Both the position numbers and the translations under genes were made by a program. The notes under the pieces were generated by a model. The model worked only from the letters and a program-made list of their open reading frames with translations, was not told the DNA's origin and did not search any database. From Posidonia oceanica (Eukaryota > Streptophyta > Magnoliopsida > Alismatales > Posidoniaceae): DNA of 64,000 bases. Shown piece by piece: positions 9,770 to 19,398 of this stretch. How positions within the stretch are numbered: the first letter of the stretch is position 1; each line of letters starts with the position of its first letter. The stretch covers positions 17,998,001 through 18,062,000 of the forward strand of contig JAZBRS010000049.1 in NCBI GenBank assembly GCA_037176725.1, read 5' to 3'.

Positions 9770-11110
9770 ATGATTCCCTTCGTGGGGAAGCTGACTTTCA
9801 CCTGCACAAACAATGAAGCCGAATATGAAGCATGCATCCTAGGGTTGATGGTCGCCCTCGAGCATAAGGCGCGGAAGTTGCATGTGCACGGTGATGCCAT
9901 GCTAGTAATCTCTCAAGTGAACGGCGACTGGAGGACAAAAGATCCTAAGCTTGTGCCATATCACGAACACCTGCTAAGGCTGATGGAAGAATTTGAAAGC
10001 ATCTGCTTCACATACATGAACAGAGCAAAGAATGCATACGCAGACGCGCTAGCAACTTTGGCATCCTGGCTCACTATATCTGAAGACAGCACAGTGGATG
10101 TATCTGTTACTCGCATTGAGCAGCCTGCATATTGCCTGAACATAGAAGAGGCGGATCCAGTAGAGGAGCAGCCTTGGTATCAAGATATAAAATCTTTCCT
10201 AGAGTCTGGTAGCTTTCCTCCCGATACCGTAGCAGCAGACAAGAGAACTCTGGCACGTCTGGCGTCAAAGTATGTGTTGGGGGCTGGGCGGTTGTACAAA
10301 AGGTCATATAATCAGATGCTACTACGCTGCCTGAACAAATCGGAGGCTGACACGCTGATGCTTCAAGTGCATGCGGGGACCTGTGGCCCGCACATGAATG
10401 ACGTCCTCCTGGCCAAGAAGATCATGCTTCAAGGATATTTCTGGCAGACCATGGAAGCAGACTGCTGCCGGTTCGTGTGCAGATGCCAAAACTGCCAGAT
10501 CCATGGTAACTTCATCAAGGCCCCCCCACAACAGCTGCATAACATGTCTTCGCCATGGCCTTTCTCCACCTGGGGGATCGATGTCATTGGCGCCGTCCAC
10601 TCAGCTGCTTCAAATGGTCATCGTTACATTCTGGTAGCGATCGATTACTTTACCAAGTGGGTGGAAGCAGCCTCTTATAAGACAGTCACCGCTGTGGCAA
10701 CAGAAAAGTTTATCAAGAACAATATCGTTGCCCGATATGGGGTCCCGCACTCAGTCATCTCTGATAATGGCACAAACTTCATTGCCAAAAGGATCGAGGA
10801 ATACCTGCAGAGTCTCAAAATCAAGCATCATCGATCCTCGCCCTATCGGCCACAGATGAACGGAGCAGTGGAGTCTGCAAACAAAAACATTGTTAAAATC
10901 CTGAAGAAAATGGCAGAAACCCACAAGGATTGGCATAACAAGCTCCCGTACGCGCTCTGGGCGTACAGGACGTCAATCCGGACCTCGACGAGAGCCACCC
11001 CGTACTCTCTGGTGTACGGCATGGAAGCGGTGTTACCTGTTGAAGTAGAGATCCCCTCTCTGCTTGATCCTAAGAGGCAGAATGGGTCGAAGACCGCTGC
11101 GTCCAACTAA
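9770..11110 (+). CDS. Archaeal-like RNase H (rest) and integrase core (A1)
   Basis: Residues 1-110 complete a second RNase H with acidic positions in NNEAEYEA, HGDAMLVISQ and NAYADALATLASW; its first Asp is upstream at YFDGA (~9706). An extra archaeal-type RNase H between RNase H and integrase is a known mark of Tat elements. The integrase follows: an HHCC zinc finger (HAGTCGPHMN ... CRCQNC, ~10368-10495) and a D,D,E core (GIDVIGAV, VISDNGTNF, NGAVESANK). The protein inserts cDNA into host DNA. The frame goes wrong near 11065, and the C-terminal domain continues in another frame. Confidence 0.92.
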   Translation: MIPFVGKLTFTCTNNEAEYEACILGLMVALEHKARKLHVHGDAMLVISQVNGDWRTKDPKLVPYHEHLLRLMEEFESICFTYMNRAKNAYADALATLASWLTISEDSTVDVSVTRIEQPAYCLNIEEADPVEEQPWYQDIKSFLESGSFPPDTVAADKRTLARLASKYVLGAGRLYKRSYNQMLLRCLNKSEADTLMLQVHAGTCGPHMNDVLLAKKIMLQGYFWQTMEADCCRFVCRCQNCQIHGNFIKAPPQQLHNMSSPWPFSTWGIDVIGAVHSAASNGHRYILVAIDYFTKWVEAASYKTVTAVATEKFIKNNIVARYGVPHSVISDNGTNFIAKRIEEYLQSLKIKHHRSSPYRPQMNGAVESANKNIVKILKKMAETHKDWHNKLPYALWAYRTSIRTSTRATPYSLVYGMEAVLPVEVEIPSLLDPKRQNGSKTAASN

Positions 11111-11400
11111 ATCTGATTGATGAGCGCAGACTGCAAGCTATGCACAACGCTCACTGCTATCAGAAGCAGATGGCCAGAGCATTCTTGAAGAAGGTCCAGC
11201 CCAGAAACTTTCAGCCAGGGGACCTTGTCTTGCGCGCCATCCATTTGCCTGACGGTCGAGGGAAATTCCGACCCAATTGGCGCGGCCCCTTTGTGATCAA
11301 GCAGATCTTCTCGGGAGGCGCTGTAACTCTTAAGGATATGGACCAGGTCGGGCAGTCTGAGCCCGTCAACCTCTGCTATCTCAAGAAGTACTATCAGTAA
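11073..11400 (+). pseudogene. Integrase C-terminal domain, frameshifted (A1)
   Basis: A frame shifted from the integrase core encodes EAEWVEDRC, LIDERRLQAM and then FQPGDLVLRAIHL ... GRGKFRPNWRGPFVI, the usual GPY/F-type C-terminal module of Ty3/gypsy integrases. It ends LCYLKKYYQ at 11400. A TAA at about 11070 in this frame probably replaces a Gln codon. An in-frame ATG occurs at 11140, but the domain is the tail of the polyprotein and not a separate gene. Confidence 0.88.
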
Positions 11401-12870
11401 TCGAAAGTGGCCCCGTTGCAGATGCCCTTCTCCCACCTACGCACTTGCATTCTCACTTCTTGCATTCTCGTCCTACCTACATCTTCTATCTATCCTACTC
11501 TTGCATCCATCAACTCTTTTCAAATCATCATCGTCATCTTCTCAAAAACATCCATCATCTCTCTTCAAATCATCATCATCATCCCTTCAAATCATGCATC
11601 CCATCTTCGGCCCGGTGATGAAAACCGGAAGTGCTTGCCTGCTCTGGAAAGAGCCGCCCTACCTCACCCGGCACTACTTAGATGTCTTAGCTAGTGAGGG
11701 AGCCACCATCAATCAGGACAGCGAACTGCCTAATCTCGTAAGGACATACACCTCTGAGGGAGAAAAAATGTTAGGATGTGAGTCTGGAAAAAGTGAGAGT
11801 AGACATCTAGGCTTGGGCACGTCCAAGGATCAGAAGACGAAGACAGAAGCCGGCCCTAGAGATAGGGGTGTGCAGTCTAACCCTGCTCCTTCTACCCATC
11901 ACACAGCAGACCCAAAGCCCAGATCCATCACGACTCAAGCACCCTCCTTTTGCCACCAAAATGGGGATAGCAAAAGCCTGAAAAAAAAAAAAGAGAAAAA
12001 AAAAGAAAAAAAAAGAAAGAAAGAAAGAGATAGAACAAAAACAAAAAAAGGAGAAAAAGCAAGCAAAACAAAAAAGAGAGAGAAGAAAGAGGGCAAGATG
12101 CAGCCCAAAAATACAGACACCATCATCCCCCGCACCTCACTAGAGACCCAAGGGCGTTAAGTTTTAGAAAGGGTCCACCACTTCCCTCCAAGAGCAAAAC
12201 ACTTACCCTCTCCCAAGTTAAGGGCAGAGAAAGACTGCATACCTATGAGGGAGAAATCAAAAAAAAGAGAAAGCAGAAAGAGTAGGTGTAGGTCCTGAGA
12301 GTCCGGCAAATAGCCTGTCCCCACCACACCACCACCTGTACAAATGCCAACACCCGTTCCGGAGTGCCACCAGCGAGCCAAGAAGCTAAGTAGGGCCTAG
12401 TGAGTCGGGGACCACTCCTTTCCCTTGCAGCAGGTACCAAAGCACTCCGTATGCTGAGGGCACCCAAGCATACTAATCATTTCATAAGCATACCAACCTG
12501 CATCATGCATGCATGCATCCTCAATTATCCTTTCCGTCTTATCAATCATTCCGCTCTGCAACTCGCTTCGACCCTGAGGCAGTACTTATTGCCTAGAACG
12601 CGTTGACGCTACTCGAGCTGCGCTGGTCCAGATCTCCTGCCAACCCTTGCCCCTATGTCCACAAGACTGCTGCAGATTCCCTTTGCTTATCTATGCTTAA
12701 CTGCTATATTCTGATCTTTAGCTGCTGGGTGCATATTGAACTACATTATCAGCCTCAGATTCTGCTCTCTGTCAGAGATTATATACCTGTGTGATCTGAC
12801 TGTTTACAATGGTATCAACAGGTACCTTCAAGCTCTGCAGTTATCTGCCTGTACCCCTGCGATCTGCGCA
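11401..12870 (+). other. Inter-ORF region of A1 with A-rich tract
   Basis: A spacer between pol and the accessory ORF. It begins with pyrimidine/CATCAT-rich DNA (11400-11600). An open frame follows (11501-12160) with an unplaced Lys/Glu-rich tail that comes from a purine tract at 11980-12100. A 3' gypsy-type polypurine tract directly before an LTR is not present here. No family was recognised, and I would not call a gene. A small exon of the accessory protein could hide here. Confidence 0.6.
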
Positions 12871-14166
12871 ATGGGCTTCCCTACTCTGCTAACTCCAGCA
12901 CACTGCTCGGAGACCCTGCGAGAATGGATCGGCGAGCTTACCCAAGAAGACTGCGAAAAGCTGCGCCTGTGGGGCATCCCAACCAAGCTGCTGAAGGCTG
13001 CTGATGTGGAAGTAAGCCGCCATCTTCTGTGTGCCGCCGCTAGATTCTGGAAACCGGTGCACCACGTCTTTCGCTTTGGCAGAACTGAGCTTACACCCAC
13101 ACTGGAGGAAGTGCGTCGGATCTGTGGTTTCTCTAAGATCATGGGGCCGCCTATCTTCATGAGGCGTGACGGATACCTCGAGGTCCTGAGCCAGCTGACT
13201 AGGCTCCCTACTCAAAGCTGCCAACAGAGACTGATCTGCACCAGCGGACCTGAACCTATGCTTCGCCTAGCGCACTTTGATGATGTCATGAAGAAGCGCG
13301 TCGAACTCGGAGATGAGCTGTGGCTCCGAGGGTTTGTCGTCCGCTTCCTGGGCGAGCTAATCTTTACTCATGGCCGACTAACAGTGGCCATCGAGGTTGT
13401 AGAGATAGCACTTGCTGTGGTGACCCAGCACATAGACCTGGCACCAGTTGTTCTGGCGGAAACATATCACGGGCTGGACCGCATCTCACATCGCTGCCGC
13501 CATTTCCATGGCTGCGGGGCACTTATACAAGTCTGGCTAGCTGCACACTTAGAAATGAACTTTCTGCACCCCCAAGTGTGCGCTTTTGAAGCCTACTGCA
13601 GTAGCGGCCGTACCAAGACAGTCAAAAGCATCAAAGAAGAATACGAAAGGCTATCAGCACTGACTGACGACGCTGTGACCTGGCGTATCATCCCCTCTGT
13701 AGCCGAGCCATTCACTGTCTTTTTCAGCGCACGTGACATGCGGCTGATCGTGCTACCAGGATTCACGGCGGGTGTGGAATACCACCCCATCAGGGTCATG
13801 CGCCAATTTGGCTTCCAGCAGGGTGCCTTTGTTGACAGCACAGCGCCCGAGCTCTTTCAAGCATACTCTCTCAGCACGACTGTCCCAACCAAGAAGCTGG
13901 CTGATCTGATACAGCATGGGCTGCGATCAATAGACATTGCAGCTGCGGGAGGTGTAGGATGCACCCCTGAGTATGAGACTGAGGTCCGAGAGCTCTGGCC
14001 CGTCGATGAGATCCCGCCAGGTGGCCCCTATTCCCCGACTCCAGGCAGCCAAAGAAGGCCTGAACCGGCTAGGCACTTGTGCAAACATCATGTGGTCTTC
14101 TTTCAAGTTATGCTGTATATTTTCTTGGCCTGCCACAGGCATGTACACATCAAGTTCTTTCAATGA
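12871..14166 (+). CDS. Accessory ORF resembling plant mobile domain / DUF7745-type protein (A1)
   Basis: An intact 432-residue frame from ATG 12871 (MGFPTLLTP...). An in-frame ATG at 12736 would add 45 residues of poor quality. Features reminiscent of plant-mobile-domain-like proteins are the N-terminal helical region with LREWIGELTQED, FWKPVHHVFRFG, and the turn ELTPTLEEVRRICGF, followed by DELWLRGFVVRFLGELIF and later conserved Trp/His-rich segments. Extra ORFs of this kind downstream of integrase are known from Tat elements; their function is unknown. It lies on the same strand as pol, 1.47 kb downstream, and ends about 200 bp before the hairpin arrays. The last ~30 residues are hydrophobic and may be readthrough of a lost splice site. 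No stop interrupts it, unlike pol. Confidence 0.7.
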   Translation: MGFPTLLTPAHCSETLREWIGELTQEDCEKLRLWGIPTKLLKAADVEVSRHLLCAAARFWKPVHHVFRFGRTELTPTLEEVRRICGFSKIMGPPIFMRRDGYLEVLSQLTRLPTQSCQQRLICTSGPEPMLRLAHFDDVMKKRVELGDELWLRGFVVRFLGELIFTHGRLTVAIEVVEIALAVVTQHIDLAPVVLAETYHGLDRISHRCRHFHGCGALIQVWLAAHLEMNFLHPQVCAFEAYCSSGRTKTVKSIKEEYERLSALTDDAVTWRIIPSVAEPFTVFFSARDMRLIVLPGFTAGVEYHPIRVMRQFGFQQGAFVDSTAPELFQAYSLSTTVPTKKLADLIQHGLRSIDIAAAGGVGCTPEYETEVRELWPVDEIPPGGPYSPTPGSQRRPEPARHLCKHHVVFFQVMLYIFLACHRHVHIKFFQ

Positions 14167-14371
14167 AAAACTGTTTCTGCTGTCTGCTTGCACTTCAAGA
14201 CCATCTATTGCATTGCTTTATCATTGCCAACATCATCTTGGGCCCTCTGGCCAGACTTGCAGCCAACACAACGCAGGAAAGTCCTCAGCACCCACTCCGG
14301 AGTCCAGAACCTCTGCGGACCCGTGCCGTCAAGCCAAGCAATCCAGCGTCCCCAGCTGAGTCATCTTCTGC

Positions 14372-14605
14372 GGGCTGGCACCCCAAACTGCTCGGCGATA
14401 GGTCCGTTAACCTGTCATCCCCGGGCTGGCAACCCTAACTGCTCGGCGATAGGTCCGTTAACCTGTCATCCGGGGGCTGGCAACCCTAACTGCTCGGCAA
14501 TAGGTCCGTTAACCTGTCATCCCTGGGCTGGCAACCCTAACTGCTCGGCGATAGGTCTGTCAACCTGTCATCTTCTGCGGGCTGGTACCCCAAACTACTC
14601 GTTTG
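14372..14605 (+). repeat. 51-bp tandem array of paired hairpins (A1)
   Basis: Five copies start at 14372, 14423, 14474, 14525 and 14579 (period 51, last spacing 54). Each unit holds two dyads: GGCA-ACCCTAAC-TGCT (GGTA/TACT in the last copy) and GATAGG-TCCGTTAA-CCTGTC. The array is in the transcribed sense, between the accessory ORF and the expected 3' LTR. Confidence 0.93.
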
Positions 14606-14662
14606 ACAAACACGTCAGCTTTGTCTTCACCTTCTGCTTTTGATGCCAAGGACGCGCTGGCC

Positions 14663-14758
14663 AACCCCTGGTGTCATCCCGACACCAGGGGCATCTTTTG
14701 ATCGCCCCTTGGTATCATCCTCCCCCTCTTTCCCCCATGATATTCCTAGTATCATGGG
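14663..14758 (+). other. Two strong hairpins, the first conserved in B
   Basis: CCCCTGGTGTC (14663-14673), loop ATCCC, GACACCAGGGG (14679-14689) is a perfect 11-bp stem followed by CATCTTTT. B carries the same structure twice on its sense (-) strand (51376-51404, 51663-51690) with GGTATC/GATACC instead, a compensated change. A second stem CCCATGATA (14734-14742), loop TTCCTAG, TATCATGGG (14750-14758) follows. Confidence 0.85.
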
Positions 14759-14775
14759 ATGCTTCGCTCTCGCGA

Positions 14776-15554
14776 AACCTCTTTGCCGGCCGATAAGTCC
14801 GATATCTTATCATCTCTCATCATTATCTCATCTCCTCTTTGCCGGCCGATAAGTCCGATATCTTATCACCTTTTCAATCAATCAGTCTTATCATTACCTC
14901 ATCCCCTCTTTGCTGGCCGATAAGTCCAATATCTTATCACCTTTTCAACCAATCAGTCTCATCATTATCTCATCCCCTCTTTGCCGGCCGATAAGTCCGA
15001 TATCTTATCACCTTTTCAATCAATCAGTCTCATCATTACCTCATCCCCTCTTTGCCGGCCGATAAGTCCGATATCTTATCACCTTTTCAATCAATCAGTC
15101 TCATCATTACCTCATCCCCTCTTTGTCGGCCGATAAGTCCGATATCTTATCACCTTTTCAATCAATCAGTCTCATCATTACCTCATCCCCTCTTTGCCGG
15201 CCGATAAGTCCGATATCTTATCACCTTTTCAATCAATCAGTCTCATCATTACCTCATCCCCTCTTTGCCGGCCGATAAGTCCGATATCTTATCACCTTTT
15301 CAATCAATCAGTCTCATCATTACCTCATCCCCTTTTTGCCGGCCGATAAGTCCGATATCTTATCACCTTTTCAATCAATCAGTCTCATCATTATCTCATC
15401 CCCTCTTTGCCGGTCGATAAGTCCGATATCTTATCAATCATCAATCAATCTCATCATTATCTCATCCCCTCTTTGCCGGCCGATAAGTCCGATATCTTAT
15501 CATCTCTCATCATTATCTCATCCCCTCTTTGCCGGCCGATAAGTCCGATATCTT

Positions 15555-15590
<36 letters not shown>
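14776..15590 (+). repeat. 71-bp tandem array with GATAAG/CTTATC hairpins (A1)
   Basis: About 11 copies of a 71-bp unit, some shortened to ~56 bp, each containing TTTGCCGGCCGATAAGTCCG and then ATATCTTATC. The dyad GATAAG-TCCGATAT-CTTATC is kept in nearly every unit (for example 14990-15009). The array ends in an (AATC)n microsatellite at 15556-15590. Units are nearly identical, so the expansion is recent. Confidence 0.95.
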
Positions 15591-15599
15591 CTGCTCTTT

Positions 15600-16130
15600 C
15601 CGGTTGATAGGACCGTAAACTATCATCTTGGGCTGATCCCCGATCTGGCCTGCAGTTGTGTTATACGGCTGACATCCAGTAACTGTCCCTCGTAATTGCA
15701 CTTTCCAGTTGATAGGACTGTAAACTATCGTTCCAGTTGATAGGACTATAAACTATCGTTCCAGTTGATAGGACTGTAAACTATCATTCTCTGGCTGATG
15801 ATCCAAAACTCATCCTTGGCTGATATCTGAAACTATCACTTGCAATTACGTTATACGGCTGACATCCAGTAACTGTCCCTTGCAATTGCAGCTTCCAGTT
15901 GATAGGACTGTAAACTATCGTTCCAGTTGATAGGACTGTAAACTATCCCGCACAACCATGTTATATGGCTGATATCCAGTAACTATCACTCACAACTGCC
16001 TCCGGTTGATAGGACCGTAAACCATCATTCCAGTTGATAGGTCTGTAAACTATTGTTCCAGTTGATAGGACTGTAAACTATCACTCCTGGTTGATAGGAC
16101 CGTAAACTATCCGGCCGATAAGCCCGACAC
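15600..16130 (+). repeat. Mixed array of short hairpin units (A1)
   Basis: About ten copies of a ~28-bp unit with GATAG-GACTGTAAA-CTATC, interspersed with GGCT-led hairpins: GACA-TCCAGTAAC-TGTC (15671-15687), GATA-TCCAGTAAC-TATC (15971-15987), GATGA-TCCAAAAC-TCATC (15797-15814) and GATA-TCTGAAAC-TATC (15822-15837). Stem bases change in pairs between copies. Confidence 0.92.
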
Positions 16131-16345
16131 CTTATCACCTTTTTGGCGTGGCCTTGTCCCAGGAAGGCAAAGTCCCGCATCCCCTTGCGACAGGAGAGTT
16201 GGCCCCTCTCCCCTCGCACCCCTCTTTTTTTCTGCTAGCTTGCTCCCCGGGCGGGGACGAGCTACACCTTTTCTTTCTCGCCTTGTCGCGCAAGTCTGGC
16301 CTTCCCGCCAGATCCTTGCGCCACATCGCACCTTTCTTCTGGCAT
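16131..16345 (+). other. Tail of A1 downstream of the arrays
   Basis: Non-coding. The stretch around 16231-16300 (TGCTAGCTTGCTCC, then CTTTTCTTTCTCG) resembles the - strand of B at 50155-50225, which there lies about 640 bp upstream of the B polypurine tract. A1 should therefore continue for some hundreds of bases to a PPT and 3' LTR, but neither follows; similarity fades near 16345. Confidence 0.6.
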
Positions 16346-16559
16346 TTCTATATTCCACACTCTTTCGCTTTTCAGATGGCAGTTTTCGTCAGTTTGGCGG
16401 GAACTTGCCTTTTCTTCAGGTAAATTGTCTTTCTCTTCAGCTGTTAATTTTGCATGTTTTATGATAAAATTGACTAACTGAAGATTTATGCCTTGTGCAA
16501 CTGTAGGCATGGGATCATTTTGCCTTTCTACAACCCACTCCTCCACTGGTTCCTTTGAC

Positions 16560-17148
16560 TGGCATACCTTTCCCTCGGGGACTATTCTGGGCAGATACTG
16601 AGTAGGCTCTCGAGTTAGTTGATGACAAGAGCTATGTCGGTCATCTTCTCTTTGAGTTGCTGGTACCGGCTCAGGTAATGTATTTATCCCTCTTACTTTG
16701 AGTACTTGTGGATATGATGCTTTTCCCAGTGCTTTTCAGGTGATGAGGCGACCCTATTCCGAGAGGGAGCATGATGATGTCCTAGAAATTGTTCGGGATT
16801 GGGCTATTTTTGATAGGAACGTTTGGATCCACTACTGGAACCACTACCATTTCCAGTAGATTAGCAAGGCATTTCGTCAGTTGGGGCATCGTCAAGTGCG
16901 GCCTTCTGATCATCCTTTCCGGATCTAGAGGGAGACACGAGGTGGAGGTGGGCGTGTGCGCTTAGGGGTCGACGTTTATGGCCCACAGCTCCTGAATTGG
17001 GCTCGTGGCGACTCACCGAGCACAATTGATGCGACTGTTGAGGATGAGATGGCTTGGACTGTGTGGATGGATTCTCAGTTTTCTTCACTGATGATCTTCC
17101 ACAGGTCCCATCTTCTTGGACGTTCAGACCTTCCCATAGGGGATACAG
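16560..17148 (+). pseudogene. Decayed gene-like fragment X, split by element C
   Basis: One reading frame, read across a 65-bp GT-AG intron (16675-16739), encodes LVDDKSYVGHLLFELL, then VMRRPYSEREHDDVLEIVRD, DRNVWIHYWNHY, GVDVYGPQLLNWARG and DEMAWTVWMDSQF. It continues in frame on the far side of element C (32166-32213; EVVMPWAELLAAV). The frame has three TAG stops (16603, 16857, 16926), all plausible Gln sites. I do not recognise the family; it may be an accessory ORF of another transposon. The left border with A1 (between ~16345 and 16560) is not resolved, and 16345-16560 shows nothing I can name. Confidence 0.55.
16675..16739 (+). other. Putative 65-bp GT-AG intron in fragment X
   Basis: GTAATGTATTTATCC... 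ending TGCTTTTCAG is T-rich, and removing it joins two open segments in frame (PAQ|VMRR). It is short for a plant intron, so this is a moderate call. Confidence 0.5.
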
Positions 17149-19308
17149 TGTTATGCCCCGGTGCGACTAAAATAGCATCAACTACCAAAATGATATTTAA
17201 ACAATCATTAAACAAATAAACATTCAATTATATTTGAGAATAAATTTAAATCTTTTACAAAACTATTACAAAACTCTTAAATACTCCCAAGATTCCCAGT
17301 GTGCGGCTACATGGCTCCTAAACAAGCACTAGGCTAGACTGTACCTCGACCCTACACCTGAAAACTAAAACACAAAACACGCGTGACTGACATCTAAGTC
17401 ACCCAGTACGTGTCACCCAAAACCATGGCATATGAAAGCAAAATATATCAACTAGGGCAATAAACATCCAACACATCATAAATCACAGTAATCCATGCTA
17501 GTTAAAAGCATAACATTCATTTTATAAAACCACATGCTTTTATAAAGCTATCTGCATTTTCTACCAAAATATGCATTCTCAAATCCACACTCACACACAC
17601 TTCAATTCCAAATCTAATCAAACACCCAAGCCACAGGTGAACGACACCAGCCACAAGTAGTTGCAGATGACACATGCATCTCTTGGCTGCAATGCCGCGG
17701 AAGACTAACCCGTGTGGGAGAACAATCCGCCCCGGGACTCAGCCCTCAATTGATATCATGACCATTTCCAAGATCAACATCATTATCAACACGGGGTTAT
17801 GCACTCTGGCACCCCTTGGTGCCCGAGTGTCTGGGGACTCCAACCCCAACCCCAGCCAGGACCGGCACAGAGGGTAGACCGTCTGTTTCAATGGGTCCTG
17901 CTGTACCGCTAACCTCACCCTAGGCTATCTGGCTCAAGAATCAACAAGTGTATTCAAACACCCCTGGCTACCAGTCAGAAGCTTCGGTTTATTGGTCCTT
18001 CCAAAACCACGGAAACCATTTCCAAACTCTTTTCACAAACATGCATTTCTTTTCCAAAATCATTTGGAAATCCTTTGAAAATAATTTCTCATAATCCACA
18101 AATCTCATATTTTATCAAAACATCCATAAAACCATATCAAATCATAATAAAGCCAATTGCATTGAAGACCCAAATCTTTCTTCTTTAGAAACCATTTTAT
18201 CCCTGAAACGGCATACCGAAATTCACACCGGTCAACCGAAAATTCCTGATTCGGTAGGACCAAATCAACTGGTTGCCCGTTTTTGGGTTCTGGGTTCAGA
18301 TTTTAGACCTAAAACGGCATATCGAAACTGTCACCGGTCGATCGAAAATCCTTGATTCGGTAGGACCAAATCAACCGGTTGACCGTTTTTGGGTTCTGGT
18401 CTAAATCTGACAGCAAAACGGGAGACCGATATTGACTGGTGTACCGATTTCCTATAGAAACCGGCATACCGTTCGCAAAACGGTGTACCATTCTAGGCGA
18501 TTTCTGAAAATAAAAACAGTAGCCAAAACAAATCGCCCGAGCTTGGAACCTCAACCGATTCCACCACAAAAATCCACAAATCACGAGTAAATACTAGAAT
18601 CAAAGCCTCACACGTGCTCTACACTTGGGCACAAAAATCAAACCAATCCATGCATCATGCATCAAGATATTAAATCGCAAAGCTCAAGAGGTCAAAATGA
18701 ATCCATTCCACATTTCAATCAAAACCACTCAAAACCAAATAAAATCCTACAATTATCATGGCATAGCTAGATCACATGCATTCAAAGCATTTAGGCATGA
18801 ATTTAGGAAGGAATTCGAGGGGGAGAACACGCACCACACTGGCGAACTCTCAACCTCCAACTCCGGCCTCCGACGAGCAAAACTACCTCCTCTGGCTATC
18901 GGACACAAGAACACCTCTCTGGCACGCCTCCGCTCCTCCTCCAAGCATCGGCCTCCTCTCTTCTTCCTTCTCCAACCGCCGGCGATCCACAAGGTGGCAG
19001 CAGTTGTCGGTGGTGGAAGAAAAATGAGAAACGAAAAGAAAGAAGGGAAGAAAGAAAAGAGAAGGGCACATGTGGAGAAAAATTGGGAAAATTGCGTTCC
19101 ACCCATTTTTCACCACAAACCACACACAAGCCCTTAACTTTCATTCGAACAAGCCCTTATTTTCTCTCGGCCACACCAAACAACTTCGAGGAGCTAGAAA
19201 CAAAACCACCAGAGACACACAAACACCAACACACAACAATAATAGGGAAAGATTTTTCAAAAATAATTAACTCAAATTATATTATGGAAAAAAAATCAAG
19301 ATATTACA
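17149..19308 (-). repeat. 3' LTR of element C
   Basis: 2160 bp, direct repeat of 30000-32160. The U3-side half (18240-19308) is almost identical to its partner, while the other half (17149-18200) differs at many sites. Low-complexity frames within (such as Arg/Lys-rich stretches at 18900-19140) are not genes. Confidence 0.96.
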
Positions 19309-19326
19309 TTCTAACACCCTTAAAAG
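19309..19326 (-). promoter_or_regulatory. Polypurine tract of element C
   Basis: On the - strand CTTTTAAGGGTGTTAGAA lies directly before the LTR start TGTAATATC. A GATGAAAT-like sequence just upstream of it is typical of chromovirus 3' ends. This is the plus-strand primer site. Confidence 0.75.
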
Positions 19327-19398
19327 ATATTTCATCCTCGAAATTCACAACTAATGGAACAAATAAGGGTATCTAGAATACATATCCGCTTCCCGCTC

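Noticed and set aside
14776..15590. CRISPR-like array
   Set aside because: The 71-bp units are head-to-tail copies without unique spacers, in a plant retrotransposon; a tandem satellite-like repeat fits better.
18625..19137. 170-residue + strand frame duplicated at 31476-31988
   Set aside because: Both copies lie in the antisense of the element C LTRs; the duplication is that of the LTR.
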